This document shows positions 1-11,889 of a stretch of DNA of 64,000 bases, in pieces. How positions within the stretch are numbered: the first letter of the stretch is position 1; each line of letters begins with the position of its first letter. Where the stretch lies: assembly GCA_030704615.1 (NCBI GenBank), contig CM060733.1:33480001-33544000 (forward strand). Direction: 5' to 3'. The stretch is from Takakia lepidozioides. Its lineage: Eukaryota > Streptophyta > Takakiopsida > Takakiales > Takakiaceae. The notes below the pieces were generated by a model. The model was given only the letters and a program-made list of their open reading frames with translations. It was not told the origin of the DNA and did no database searches. A program made the position numbers and the translations under genes.

Positions 1-94
1 AAGCGTTTGAAGGGGCCAGAGCGGCCAAGGCCCTGCAACGTCTTTTTGCGAGATAGCATGCAAGCTTCCATTAACTGAGGCCAAAGACAAGCTT

Positions 95-634
95 TTGAAG
101 GGTTGGCGGCTCTCGTGGGCTAAAGTTGGTGTTCCGCAGTTCACAATAGCTGGGGAGGTTTCTGGCGAGTGCGAGAACTTCCTTCCGCCCAATTTACCCA
201 GTGCGCATCGTCTGTGGGAGCTGGTGAAAGGTGACAGTTCTCTTGTCTTGGCCAACCTGAGGCCCACCTGGAAACCTGATTACAATGTGGACATAACTTG
301 GGATGACCATATTGCAGGCATTCCCGTCGCTCACTTTCCTCATGCTGTGCATGAAATTTTAATTTTCCCTGCTATTGTGTTTAGACATGAAAGATTGGGT
401 TATTACTTGCCTGGATTTCCTGTCACTGATTATCCGGTGCATACACTGCTTGCCAAGGAGAAGCTTATCCGCTCCATTGTTAGAGTGGCTTTCTGGCTCA
501 AAGTAGACGAGGAACTGTGGCACTTTATGGATGAAGGTGTTTACATGCTTCACAAACACAGATTTATAAGTGGCTATTGCATCAAGGACCAGGAGTCCAA
601 ATTGCGGCGTGCACGATCCTCTAGCAAAAGGTAA
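95..634 (+). CDS. Hypothetical ORF at left edge, probably the upstream part of Ty3 element 1
   Basis: This is a 179-codon open frame at the left edge with no ATG at its first codon, so the true start may lie outside the window. I do not recognise the protein. It is globular in composition, with many Trp, Leu and Pro residues, and shows no zinc knuckle or transmembrane pattern. It runs into the gag frame, which begins at the ATG at 663 in another frame, so it may be the N-terminal part of the same polyprotein after a frameshift. It could instead be an unrelated host fragment next to the retroelement. Confidence 0.35.
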   Translation: MKGWRLSWAKVGVPQFTIAGEVSGECENFLPPNLPSAHRLWELVKGDSSLVLANLRPTWKPDYNVDITWDDHIAGIPVAHFPHAVHEILIFPAIVFRHERLGYYLPGFPVTDYPVHTLLAKEKLIRSIVRVAFWLKVDEELWHFMDEGVYMLHKHRFISGYCIKDQESKLRRARSSSKR

Positions 635-662
635 CACCTTTGTTTTTATCAAACAGACTACA

Positions 663-1888
663 ATGCCTGTCACTACTCGGTTTTGCAAGGAGCCATGGAA
701 TGTACTAGATGAGTTGGATGATTTGGATCTTACTGATGATGTGAAAGTTGACGGTGACACTTTTCCTGATCCTATGTCTGAAACCTTGTCTCCCGAGGAG
801 CCACTGCCAGGTGATGATACCAGTCCGACCCAAGGGGTCCTTCTAGCCTCTGGTAATGTGCCTAACCTCAATATTCAGGGCATTTGTGATGCTATGGCTA
901 CGTTGTCTAGTTGTCCTGCTCTTATGCAGCTCTTTTTGGATAAGCAAGTAGGTTCGCCCTCAGTTACCAAGCTCAAGGAGGTCCATCGTGTTCACAAACG
1001 GCCTTATCCTGGCTATGAGGTAGGCCAGGACTTTGACAACTTCCTCAATTTTTTTGAGATGAGTGTCAAATTCAATGAGCTGCCAACTTCTATGATTACT
1101 GATTCCTTTCGTTTTTGTCTCAAAGGTGAGGCTCGTGACCTCTTTGCAACTAGCATCAAGGATCAGGGTGAGTTGCGATGGGGAGTGGCCAAACAGTTGG
1201 CGCTTCAGTTGTTTCGTGCAGACACGCCCATCAAGTACACCATGCCCGATCGTCCTTATCAACCTGGTGAGAGTATCTAGAAATACTACACTGACTTGAA
1301 AACCACGGTGGTCAAGGCCATTCCGGTACCTTCTGAACGCACTGCCATACTTAAAACCTACTTCATTACCGGATTACCTGCCTCTGATCAAGTCTACTTA
1401 CAAAAGCATCCTTATCGCAATGAGAGGCATATGGTAGAGATGATGGATGAGCACATGAGGTTTAAGAATGCTAAACTAGGCAAAAATTGTCTGCTGTTGT
1501 TCATTCTGCTCATCAACATACTTCCGATGTTCTCATGGGGTTGCCATGGTTAAGGGTGGCTCTACAGAGGCCTCTCCTACATTACTGGAGGAGGTTAAAA
1601 CCCTATAACAAGAGCTGCACACTCAGCTTTAAGCTGTCAGGGCAGAAGGATCCTGGAGGGCCGCACCTGCCAAGCCTCCTCCCGCTGACTATCATCGTGG
1701 CCATACTCAGACTGGCCCACGGTATGAGGTTAAAGGTAAACGTGTGGCATGTTTCATTTGTGGGTCACTTGAGCACTGGACCCGCTTCTGCACCTATGCC
1801 GATCTTGTCCCTGGTATGATTGCAGAACACACACGAATTCAACAAGAACGGAAGGGCAAACAGCCTTTAAATGAAACCAATCGCTTGT
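663..1888 (+). pseudogene. Ty3/gypsy element 1: gag (capsid plus zinc knuckle), broken
   Basis: This is the capsid-nucleocapsid region of a Ty3/gypsy retrotransposon. The frame opens at the ATG at 663 with an acidic linker, followed by a retrotransposon-gag-like helical domain (about 960-1480). An in-frame TAG at 1278-1280 interrupts it, and the same frame continues past it. A frameshift near 1485 is needed to reach the nucleocapsid, where a CX2CX4HX4C knuckle (CFICGSLEHWTRFC, about 1747-1788) is clear. Gag is normally uninterrupted, so this copy is non-functional. Its protease and pol partners lie beyond 6840, separated by the insertion described below. Confidence 0.75.
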
Positions 1889-2039
1889 GAAGGGCCAAGC
1901 GGTCAGTATCCCACAAACCCTGCAAAAGATGACTTTATTGTTTCTGTGATGTTGTCTAATGAATTCAAATTAATGCAATGTGAAGCGAATATGAAGCTTA
2001 GGAAGGAAAGAGTGCACCATCTCATGACTCAATGTCACA

Positions 2040-2235
2040 TATGGCTCTTCTCGTTTTCCAACGACGCAATGGCATGAGCCTTGCGCGCGAGCGTACGCTC
2101 ACATAGGAGTGACGTGGCGTGAGCGTACGCTCACGCCAACTGACGTGGCATGAGCGTGATGTCAGCAGGCTGATATGGCGACAAATGCTGAAGTGGCACT
2201 GCGCTGTCATCTGCCACGTCAGCATGAATATGCGC
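2040..2235 (+). repeat. TGACGTGGC-type short repeats at the left side of the insert
   Basis: Several close copies of a motif built on GACGTGGC(A/G)TGAGC occur here, together with the palindrome-like GAGCGTACGCTC. The same motif family returns at 6745-6890, directly before the protease ORF of the same retroelement. The simplest reading is that this was one continuous repetitive linker between gag and protease, later split by insertion of about 2236-6700. The motif contains the ACGT core of plant G-box-like sites; any regulatory role is inference. Confidence 0.5.
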
Positions 2236-2732
2236 CGCCTATAATCGAGGATGGTCCTATGACCGTGGGATTAATGCAGGGAATCCTTGCCTGAATACAA
2301 TGAAGACTACCATGGGGCCTACAATTGTAGGATCGAACATTGTGCAATTACAAATGTTTGTTTCACTTTTACAATTACAAAGACGAGAAAATATCCTCAC
2401 AAAGTATGTGCCATAGAGGCTGCCACGGGAAGACCTTGCTCCTTCCCCAAATAACAATGAGAGTTAGGATCATCTTCAAAAGATGATTGGAGTGCATAGC
2501 GACAGGAAAACATGTAGACTTCGAAAGGTGCAATGATCCATGTGCTTTTAAAAGTTGCCACTCAGAGCTCACTCAGTATAGTTGGAAGCATAATGAAGGG
2601 ATAAGGGACGCCATATCATTGTACCGCCGACGATATTGCAAACGAATTGATTTGAATTGAATTTCCATGACAATGTTGCAAATTGCACATTTCATAGCAT
2701 GGTCATCCACATACCACATTGCATAGCAGATG

Positions 2733-3608
2733 CTACCTATGTGTTGTATCCCGCTGCAATATAATATCGACCTCGTTGAAACTCAGAGTGGCCTGGTGAA
2801 CGAAGTTGTCACGTTTGGGATCGCAAACCATCTTCTTCAAAAATATGAAATACAAATGTTTGTAGGGTATGAATTTACCTCTCTTGCCCAAACTGGTTGA
2901 TAGCATATTCACAAAGTCAGGACATGTGCAATTGGGGAAATGGGAAACCGTGATGTCGTAGGCCCTGTCATGAACAACAGATGTCGAAGTGATCATTGTG
3001 TACACCCGACCATATCCTGGATCGAGCACTTCCGTGGTGCTTGCAACACGAGCTTGGAGCATTCTTGCGGACTCCATTTTGCCAAAGTGTTCAGTGGTTG
3101 GAGGGGAACGCCGAACCAGCTTTCCATCTCGTTTGGTTGGCCACAAGTGAGGATTTGCCGGAGGGACCCGAGAAGATGCAGAATTAGAAGCACATGCATG
3201 CAGTTGGGGTTGTCTCACAAGGGAAAAGTCTGTCTCCTCCAGCATTGCAATCTCCTGACTCATGAGATGTGTTCCCACCTTGACGGGCCAAACTGTTGGA
3301 GGAGCTGGTTTCATCACCACGGAAGGACGCATAGTACCATGCACACATCTACCACAATCGTCTGCGCATAACCAGAACTTGTGGTTCTTGGCTTCTGGTT
3401 GGCCGTATGGACGCATTAAACCCGTGAAAGTCGGAGCAGGAGTCCGGGCACCACCTCTAGATATAGATGAAGTGCACTTTTCGAAATTAGTTGCCCTGAT
3501 CGCTGTACATTTCACACGAGACCCTGCACTTGTGCGTTCTATGTGCCAAACATGGTCGGGGCATGTGGACTCCAACACATCAAGGGGGTAGTTTCTCTCC
3601 TGCATCAT
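2733..3608 (-). CDS. ORF with degenerate SWIM zinc finger (transposon-associated type)
   Basis: This is a 291-codon open frame on the minus strand. Near residues 220-255 it has a SWIM-type pattern: FPNCTCPDF, then a Gly/Lys-rich loop, then YKHLYFIF. A SWIM finger is CxCx(n)CxH; here the third Cys is replaced by Tyr, so zinc binding is probably lost. SWIM fingers are frequent at the C-terminus of MULE transposases and of related host proteins. The N-terminal two thirds are Pro, Ser and Cys rich and not recognised. The ORF lies inside the insert that splits Ty3 element 1, so it is probably a fragment of another mobile element. No DDE catalytic residues are visible. Confidence 0.5.
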   Translation of the reverse strand: MMQERNYPLDVLESTCPDHVWHIERTSAGSRVKCTAIRATNFEKCTSSISRGGARTPAPTFTGLMRPYGQPEAKNHKFWLCADDCGRCVHGTMRPSVVMKPAPPTVWPVKVGTHLMSQEIAMLEETDFSLVRQPQLHACASNSASSRVPPANPHLWPTKRDGKLVRRSPPTTEHFGKMESARMLQARVASTTEVLDPGYGRVYTMITSTSVVHDRAYDITVSHFPNCTCPDFVNMLSTSLGKRGKFIPYKHLYFIFLKKMVCDPKRDNFVHQATLSFNEVDIILQRDTTHR

Positions 3609-3840
3609 TTCAGTGGCACTGTTTGATGCTGGAGCCTACCGTCGTGTCGGAGGTTCCTCCAGAATGGAGGTTCCGGACATGGATCTGTCATGCAGGGGAA
3701 CACGAGGCTTCGAGAAGTTATTACGGTCTGCCCTGTGCGAATCGGAATCCGAACCAGGTGGGATGTTCAATTTCCTCTTACAGGAGCTGAATCTCTCCTC
3801 CTCTTCAAGATAAGGAATTCTAGAAACAAGTGGCGTTCCC

Positions 3841-6655
3841 TGGGCATACGAGAAAAAAAAACAGAAGTAATGATCGGCGGCACCGACAGAAGTGATGGTC
3901 GGCACCGACCATCGCATCCACCCAAATGCCAAATATCAAAAGCCACCTTAAATTTATTTTAAAAAATAAAATAAAATAAAATCGGAAAGTGATGATAGGT
4001 GGCACCGACAGAAGTGATTCTCGGCACCGACCATCACATCCACCCAAATGCCGAATGTCAAAAGCCAAAAGCCAAAAAAAAAAAAAAAACAGAAAGTGAT
4101 GATCATCGGCGACATTGACAGAAGTGATGGTCGACACTGATCATCGCATCCGCCCTAATGTCAAAGCCAAAAAAAAAGATCAGCGGCACTGACAGAAGTG
4201 ATGGTCGGCACCGACCATCACATCCACCCAAATGCCGAATGTCAAAAGCCAAATAAAAATTATTATTTAAAAAAAAAAAAAAACAGAGAGTGGTGATCGG
4301 TAACAGAAGTGATGGGCGGCACCGATCATCACATCCACCCAAATGCCGAATGTCCAAAAAAAAAAAAAAAACGGAAAGTGATGATCGGTGGCACCGACCA
4401 TCGCATCCACCCAAATGCCGAATGTCAAAAAAAAAAAATAAAAAATGATGATCGGCGGCACTGGCAGAAGTGATGGTCGGCACCGACCATAACATCCGCC
4501 CAGATGCCGAATGTCAAAAGCCAATAAAAAAAATTATTAAAAAAAACAAGAAAAACAAAAAAAAAACAGAAAGTTATGATCAGCGGCACCGACAGAAGTG
4601 ATGGTCGGTGCCGACCATCACATCCACCCAAATGCCGAATGTCGAAAAATTAAAAAAAAAAAAAAAAAAAAACGACAACAACGGAGAGTGGTGATCGGTA
4701 ACAGAATTGATGGTCGGCACCAATCTTCACATCCACCCAAATGCCGAATGTCAAAAAAAAAAAAAAAAAAAACGGAAAGTGATGATCGGCGGCACCGACC
4801 ATCGCATCCACCCAAATGCTGAATGTCAAAAAAATAAAAAATAAAAAATGATGATCGGCGGCACTGGCAGAAGTGATGGTCGGCACCGACCATCGCATCC
4901 GCCCAAATGCCGAATGTCAAAAGCCAATAAAAATAAAAAATAAAAAAATAAAAAAACAGAAAGTGATGATCAACGGCACCGACAGAAGTGATGGTCGGTG
5001 CCCGACCATCACATCCACCCAAATGCCAAATGTCAAAGAAAAAAAAAAAAAAGAAAAAAAAAAAAACAGAGAGTGATGATCGGCAGCACCGATAGTTGTG
5101 ATGGTCGGTACCCAAATGCCGAATGAAAGAAAAGTATTTTAAAAAATAAAATAATAAATGATCGACGGCACCGACAGAAGTGATTTTCGGCACTGATCAT
5201 CACATCCACCCAAATGCCAAATGTCAAATAAATAAATAAATAAATAACCAGAATAATGATCGGCACTGATCATCACATCCTCCCAAATGCCGAATGTCAA
5301 AAAAAAAAAAAAAAAAACAAAAAAACAACAACAACGGAGAGTGGTGATCGGTAACAGAAGTGATGGTCGGCATCGATCATCACATCCACCCAAATGCCGA
5401 ATGTCAAAAAAAAAAAAAAAAAAACGGAAAGTGATGATCGGCGGCACCGACAGAAGGGATTGTCGGCACCGACCATCGCATCCACCCAAATGCTGAATGT
5501 CAAAAAAATAAAAAATAAAAAATGATGATCGGCGGCACTGGCAGAAGTGATGGTCGGCACCGACCATCGCATCCGCCCAAATGCCGAATGTCAAAAGCCA
5601 ATAAAAAAAAATAAAAAAAAATAAAGAAAACAGAAAGTGATGATCAGCGGCACCGACAGAAATGATGGTCGGTGCCCGACCATCACATCCACCCAAATGC
5701 CGAATGTCAAAGAAAAAAAAAAAAAAAAAAAAAAAAACGGAGAGTGATGATTGGCAGCACCGATAGATGTGATGGTCGGCACCCAAATGCCGAATGAAAT
5801 AAAAGTATTTAAAAAAATAAAAAAATAAATGATCAGCGGCACCGATAGAAGTGATTTTCGGCACTGATCATCACATCCACCCAAATGCCAAATGTCAAAT
5901 AAATAAATAAATAAATAACCAGAATAATGATCGGCACTGATCATCACATCCTCCCAAATGCCGAATGTCAAAAAAAAAAACAAAAAAACAAAAAAACAAC
6001 AACAACGGAGAGTGGTGATCGGTAACAGAAGTGATGGTCGGCATCGATCATCACATCCACCCAAATGCCGAATGTCAAAAAAAAAAAAAAAAAAACGGAA
6101 AGTGATGATCGGCGGCACCGACAGAAGGGATTGTCGGGACCGACCATCGCATCCACCCAAATGCTGAATGTCAAAAAAATAAAAAATAAAAAATGATGAT
6201 CGGCGGCACTGGCAGAAGTGATGGTCGGCACCGACCATCGCATCCGCCCAAATGCCGAATGTCAAAAGCCAATAAAAAAAAATAAAAAAAAATAAAGAAA
6301 ACAGAAAGTGATGATCAGCGGCACCGACAGAAATGATGGTCGGTGCCCGACCATCACATCCACCCAAATGCCGAATGTCAAAGAAAAAAAAAAAAAAAAA
6401 AAAAAAACGAAGAGTGATGATTGGCAGCACCGATAGATGTGATGGTCGGCACCCAAATGCCGAATGAAATAAAAGTATTTAAAAAAATAAAAAAATAAAT
6501 GATCAGCGGCACCGATAGAAGTGATTTTCGGCACTGATCATCACATCCACCCAAATGCCAAATGTCAAATAAATAAATAAATAAATAACCAGAAGTAACG
6601 ATCGGCACCGATCATCACATCCACCCAAATGCCGAATGTCAAATGCAAAAAAAAA
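3841..6655. repeat. A-rich tandem array with hairpin units and ~670-bp higher-order repeats
   Basis: This array is about 2.8 kb of units roughly 90-130 bp long. Each combines a poly-A or AAATA tract, AGTGATGATCGGCGGCACC, a self-complementary core (GATGGTCGGCACCGACCATC) and CATCCACCCAAATGCCGAATG. A larger period is superimposed: ACGGAGAGTGGTGATCGG recurs at 4681, 5334 and 6004, spacings of about 653 and 670 bp. The two most recent blocks are almost identical, which suggests recent amplification. The long ORFs here (poly-Lys on plus, Phe-rich on minus) are by-products of the repeat and not genes. Confidence 0.9.
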
Positions 6656-6744
6656 ATAAAAAAATCTACGGCTATCAATTCCGCGACTATATGCCGTTTT
6701 CTCCCTGTTCTATCCGCGGTCAAAGGTACGCCCATGGAAATGAC

Positions 6745-6890
6745 ATGGCGAGGCGTGACGTGGCGTTAACCACGCTGGCGAAGACTGCTGACGTGGCGTC
6801 GGACCCATGAGCCAACGTGGCGAGAACCGGTGACGTGGCGTGAGCTTGGCCGCGCTCACACGCTCACGTGGCCAGGCTCACGCGAGGCAT
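6745..6890 (+). repeat. TGACGTGGC-type short repeats at the right side of the insert
   Basis: This is the right-hand cluster of the GACGTGGCGTGAGC motif family also seen at 2040-2235. It runs into the start of the protease frame, supporting the idea that the two clusters were once contiguous within Ty3 element 1. Confidence 0.5.
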
Positions 6891-9428
6891 CCGCCCTCGT
6901 TTTCATGTGTTGTTGACACAGACTTCATCATGTCTGTTGTTCCATTGTCCGTGGTTCGACTACTTGGTCTCAAACTCACCCCAGCCACAGATCTGCAGGT
7001 GACCATAGCAGATGGCACGCGTTATGAGCCCCTGGGTTTGGTCACCATCCCTATTAAGGTCAGTTGCAAATCAGTCACACTGACTTGCATAGTTACCATT
7101 GGCGAGCAATTGTTGTTAGGCTTGGATTGGATGTGTGCTGCAGGGGCCAAGATTGATGTGGTTGAAAACATCATGTGGCTTGCCAGTGGCAGCTCCTCGC
7201 CCCACAAGGTGCAGCTCAGCTTTGTCTCCTTGCCTGCTGGTTGTGCCACTGCGCATCTCTCTCACATGCGCACCATTGTTGTTGAAACAAGACGGCAGGC
7301 TGGTGAGCAATACAACTGGACATGTTACTTTAACTTTGCCAAGGCTGCTCCTTCCACCTTGTATCAGTGGCAGCCACCTTTTCCTGGTAAGAAGAGTGGC
7401 CCTCCCATTCCAATCCAAGGTAACACCACTCTTCTTCGCAATCCTACTGACTTTGTTATACCTGCCTCCTCCCAAATGATTGTTTATCTTGGCCTCACAT
7501 TTCTTTGTCCACAAGGTAGTTATCTTGAAGTTGAGGGATGGAAACGCTTGATGCTTTCCAAACATTGCTTGATTGCATCTGGGGTACTGGATCGGGGCTT
7601 TCGAGGGGAGCTCAAACTTCTTGTTGCCAACCCAGAACGCATACCAATCACCATCTGCAAGGGTCAGGTCCTAGCACGCCTCACTGCCACCCCATTGACA
7701 GATTTGGGAGAGGTGCAACATGCTTTAAGTTTTGCTGACATTGGCCTGTCAGATGATCTTGTAGATCAATTGCATCTCTTGACACAATCCGTGGCTGCAC
7801 CTAAGGTCCGCCCCCTCACTCCTGCACAATCTGCTCATCTTGACCAGGTCATGACTGATATCAAAATGGGCTCTAGTCTCACTAAAAATGAAAGGTCTCA
7901 TCTATATCATGTTATTCGTGACAATCTAGATGTTTTCAGTGCTGGTTCTCATGACTTGGGTCGTACCGATGTTCTCCATCATAACATTGTCACTGAGGGT
8001 AGCCCTGTCAAACAGTATGCTTATAGAGAAAGCGTCAAAGAGCGCGAAATTATGCAAACCGAACTGACCAAGATGCTTGATGCCGGAGTTATTAAACCCT
8101 CTATTTCCCCCTAGGCCAACCCCATCGTGTTGGTTGCCAAGAAAGATGGTACCACTCGTTTCTGTGTTGATTTCCAACGTCTCAATGCCCTAACCAAAAA
8201 GGATGTATATCCCTTACCTCGCATTAATGATACTTTGGATCAACTCAATGGTGCCACTCTCTTCTCTTCCTTGGATCTTGCTACGGGCTTTTGGCAGGTT
8301 CTACTCAAAGAGTCAACCAAGGAGAAAACTGCGTTCACCTGTACGATGGGCCTCCAGTTTGAAACCATGCCTTTTGGATTATGTAATGCCACTGCCACCT
8401 TTCAACGTCTCATGGATATCGTTTTAGGGAACTTGCGCTGGGAATGTGCATTGGTATATGTTGATGACATGAACGTTTACTCAGCTGACTTTGATTCTCA
8501 CATGCTGGATCTGAAGCGAGTTCTGTGCAGGCTTAGAGGAGCAGGCCTCAAAGTAAAAGCCAAGAAATGTGATCTGTGCATGATGAAGCTTCATTTTCTT
8601 GGCCACCTTCTCTCAGCTAAAGGCATTAGCCCTGACCCTGCCAAAATTCAGGCTGTCTGGGAATATCCCACTCCACGTGACAAAGATTGTGTCCGTGCTT
8701 TCCTTGGGTTAGCTTCTTACTATCGTCGTTTCATTAAATACTTTGCTCACATTGCTGTTGTGCTTAATCAGTTGTTATGCAAAGATGTTCGCTTTCTTTG
8801 GGGCCGGTCCCAAATCACTGCTTTCGAGAAACTAGCCCTCACCAGTGCACCCATTCTGGTCTTTCCTGATTTTTGACTGCCTTTTATTCTTCAGACTGAT
8901 GCCTCTGACCTGGCTGCTTCAGCTATTCTATGCCAGAAGAGAGACGGCAGGGAACAAGTGGTGGCCTATGCTTCCAGGCGGCTTGACAAACATGAAAAGA
9001 ACTATAGCATCACTGATAAAGAGGGCCTTCCAGTCATTTTTGGGGTGAAACACTTCAGGCAGTATCTCCATGGCTATCCCTTTGTTATTCAGACTGATCA
9101 TCTTCCATTGAAGGCTCTCAAAACCCCACGAGCACTCTCGGGACGCTTGGCTCGGTGGTCACTTACTCTTCAAATGTTCGAGTACGACATTGAGTACAAG
9201 AAAGGCAAAGCCAACAGCAATGCCGATGCTCTCACCTGCATTGAGACTAAGTCCTCTGCCCCTTATGTTACCTTAGATGACCTTGCACACTGCTTACCAT
9301 CTGGTGCTTTACCCTTGCCTTCTTCCTCTCCTGACGGATCCAATTTACGTGCTTTGTTTGCTACTGTTCTATTTCTTTCACCTGATCTCATGTCTGAATG
9401 GGATTTGCTTTCCTTTTCTGCTAGTTGA
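6840..9428 (+). pseudogene. Ty3/gypsy element 1: protease - reverse transcriptase - RNase H, two nonsense mutations
   Basis: One reading frame spans the whole interval with stops at 8112-8114 (TAG) and 8874-8876 (TGA). The first part resembles a retropepsin fold (VVDTDFIMSVVPLSVV, then LLLGLDWM); the usual DTG is DTD. Reverse transcriptase follows: a [18 protein letters not shown] block, [26 protein letters not shown] and the catalytic YVDD near 8456. The thumb is HFLGHLLS and the tether [15 protein letters not shown]. RNase H has LQTDASDLAASAIL, a YASRRLDKHEKNYS block and QTDHLPLKAL, followed by NADAL. Both stops can be explained by one C-to-T or G-to-A change. Order and spacing are typical of Ty3/gypsy pol. 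Confidence 0.92.
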
Positions 9429-9666
9429 TATTGGTTTAGAGTGATGTCCTGCCACTGAGGTCATATTCTAGGTATGATATCTCTCTCTCTTCTCTGATTG
9501 AACTGTACCTTTCTCCTTCTAGTTTTGGTTTTGGCACTGAATCCTCTCCATAGGGAAATCTGCTTATGTGCTTCATTGTCCTTGGTTGCATCTTCATGAA
9601 GTCTCCCTTATCATTCAGTTGAGCTAAAAGCCTTCCCATGGAGATCACTGAGGCGGACACTCCGTT

Positions 9667-10800
9667 ATGCTCACAATAACCCAAGGGCTAGCTATGGCAA
9701 CTGCAACCATGGAGGACCTACTTCACCAAGCCCTCCTCCAGAAGTGTAAGACCAACACTCATCTGTCGGGCCTCTCTTCCCGTCTTATCAGGCAAGTCAG
9801 CTATCATCTCTCCTCTCATAGGGAGCATGAAGGTAAGTTGCTTAAGGTAGTTCATGTTCATGGGCAAGAGACTACCGTGGAGGTCCCTACTAGGAGCTCT
9901 ATGCCTACATTGCTTGAGCTTTACCATTGCTCACTATATGCTGGGCATTTAGGCATTGATAAAATTGTCAAGAGACTCCAGGAAAAGTACCATTGGAAGG
10001 GGTTAACTAAGGATGTGGCAGATTTCATTTCTAAGTGTGTTTCATGTAAGTCCAAAACACTATTGTCTAGGACCATCGCTCCTTTTAAATTACAACTAAT
10101 TCCGGTGACTGAGATGTTTGCCCGAGTTGGTCTTGATCTTGTTGGACCCCTCAAAACTACGACTAAGGGCAATAGCTACATTGGTGTGGCTACTGATTAT
10201 CTGTCTAAGTGGGTTGAGATCCGACCATTGGTTGCTAAGGACAGTGACGAGGTGGTTCAATTCTTCTTTGATGAAATCCTGCTACGCCATGGTTGTCCCC
10301 TTAAATTTTAACTGATCAGGGTACGGAGTTTTGTAACCAGCTGATGGAGGTTGTGTGCTTTAATTTAGATGTCAAGCATCGCTTGACTGCTCCTTACAAC
10401 CCCCAGTGCAACAGGCTTACAGAGAGATTCAACAAAACCATGTGCCAGTTGTTAGAAAAGAACGGGGCTCTCACTAAAGAATGAGATGTTACTCTACCCA
10501 TTCTCATATTTGCCTACAGGACCTCGGTACATGCCAACACACGCTTTTCTCCTTTTGAATTATTGTATGGCCGCAAGGCTCGCACCCCTCTTCATGTCCC
10601 TATGCTTCAAACTCAGGTTGAGGAGCCCATCATATGAGAAGAATTTCTTACTCACCTCACTTCTCATCGTTTGGGTTTATTAGAGACGGCTAAACACAAC
10701 ATTCAGGTTTCTCAAGTTGCTCAGGCTAGAAATTATAACCATAGGGTTGTTTACTCTGAAATTTTTTCTCTAGGCCAGACTGTTTGTGTTTGGTTGCAGC
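9667..10800 (+). pseudogene. Ty3/gypsy element 1: integrase, frameshifted
   Basis: The zinc-binding H2C2 region is visible (YHCSLYAGHLGIDK, then KCVSCKSK), followed by the catalytic core with VGLDLVGPLKT as first acidic block. The frame ends at 10309. Shifting by one base continues into TDQGTEFCNQL (second Asp) and NRLTERFNKTM (Glu), so all three DDE positions exist but a 1-bp indel separates them. Two further stops follow, at places where Trp is expected. The C-terminal region reads LGQTVCVWLQPGKH, typical of the domain after the integrase core. The C-terminus fades by about 10.8-11.0 kb, and I see no chromodomain. Confidence 0.88.
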
Positions 10801-11264
10801 CTGGCAAACATGTCACCAAGTCATGCGGATCGATGGGCCTTATTTGATTCATGCGATTTTGCCAAGTCGACAATACCGTCTCTTTCCTCAACATCCTTCT
10901 ACCGCGGAGATTGCGGGGACTGTTCATGTTTCCCAACTTGTCCCTTAAAGGCGAAATTTGATTTGACCTGCCTCAACGTGGAGAATCGTCATGTGGTTTT
11001 AACTCCCAAGAAGCGTGCTCGGCTTGATTATGCTTCAGTTGCTACCTAGACTTACTCATGACACTATATTTTATTCAGCTAGTCCCTACCTAGGATCCAT
11101 CTCATTTCTCTTTGTAGTTCTCCAGGTTGCACACCTCACGAGATGGGGTTTTTCCCAGCAAGGTTTTGTCCTTTGCTCAAATTGCAGAGCAAGGTTTTTC
11201 TTGTTGCGGTTTTTTTCATCATATCTTGGTGTGACCTTGAGCGACACTGCTCCCTGTCTTGAGC

Positions 11265-11885
11265 ATAGTGTTTGTTAGATGGCTCGATGGAGCTCGCTTC
11301 TCTGTGTGCCAGGAGGCTTTACATATGTAATGACTAGATTCCTTCTACCTACCTTTTCGACATTTGGACGGACAGACGCTGGACGATGACCGTTGGAAAG
11401 AGGCTCGGATGAAACTAGCTGGAAACCATCTATTTTTAAACTAAGTATTGTCTTATGTTAACAACTAGCTTATCTCTAAAATAAAATGAGGTGGCGTCCT
11501 ATCTGGACAGACACCCGGATGAAATCCAAATAACCAATCAGGGCTTGCCACTTGGTTAGATGAGATTGTGGGCCTTCGTTTATAAAAGAGATCAGCACGA
11601 CGCTTAAGGCGCTGGTGTACGTTTGGTGTGTAAACCCTAGTGTACCTGTGTGAGAGATTTGGATGAAGAAGGTGTGAGTGACGATGTGTTGCTAACCCAT
11701 GTGAATGATTTTGACTCCTCTCCGTTGGATCCTGCCTATCTCGCTAGCCTGCTTTACCGAGCACACATCCCCGTGATAGCTCAATACCCGTAGAGGAAGA
11801 GGAATAACGGGGTGGGCGAGAATCTGGCTTTACAGGCCGTATGGCACCCTTTGAGATTTAACTCTTCTTCCCCTTCAATAATTCA
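11265..11885 (+). repeat. Possible 3' LTR of Ty3 element 1
   Basis: This non-coding stretch lies directly after the integrase end. It contains a TATA-like TTTATAAAAG at about 11579 and a C/T-rich end near 11870, the kind of layout expected in an LTR. The other LTR would lie left of the window, so the ends cannot be proven by comparison; the borders are guesses. Confidence 0.35.
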
Positions 11886-11889
11886 ACTA

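Noticed and set aside
3841-6608. Many open frames of 70-280 codons on both strands, rich in Lys or Phe
   Set aside because: They are translations of the A-rich tandem array; all share the repeat period and have no domain.
3841-6655. CRISPR-like alternation of conserved and variable pieces
   Set aside because: Spacers are A tracts, not unique sequence, units vary in length, and the context is a plant nuclear retroelement.
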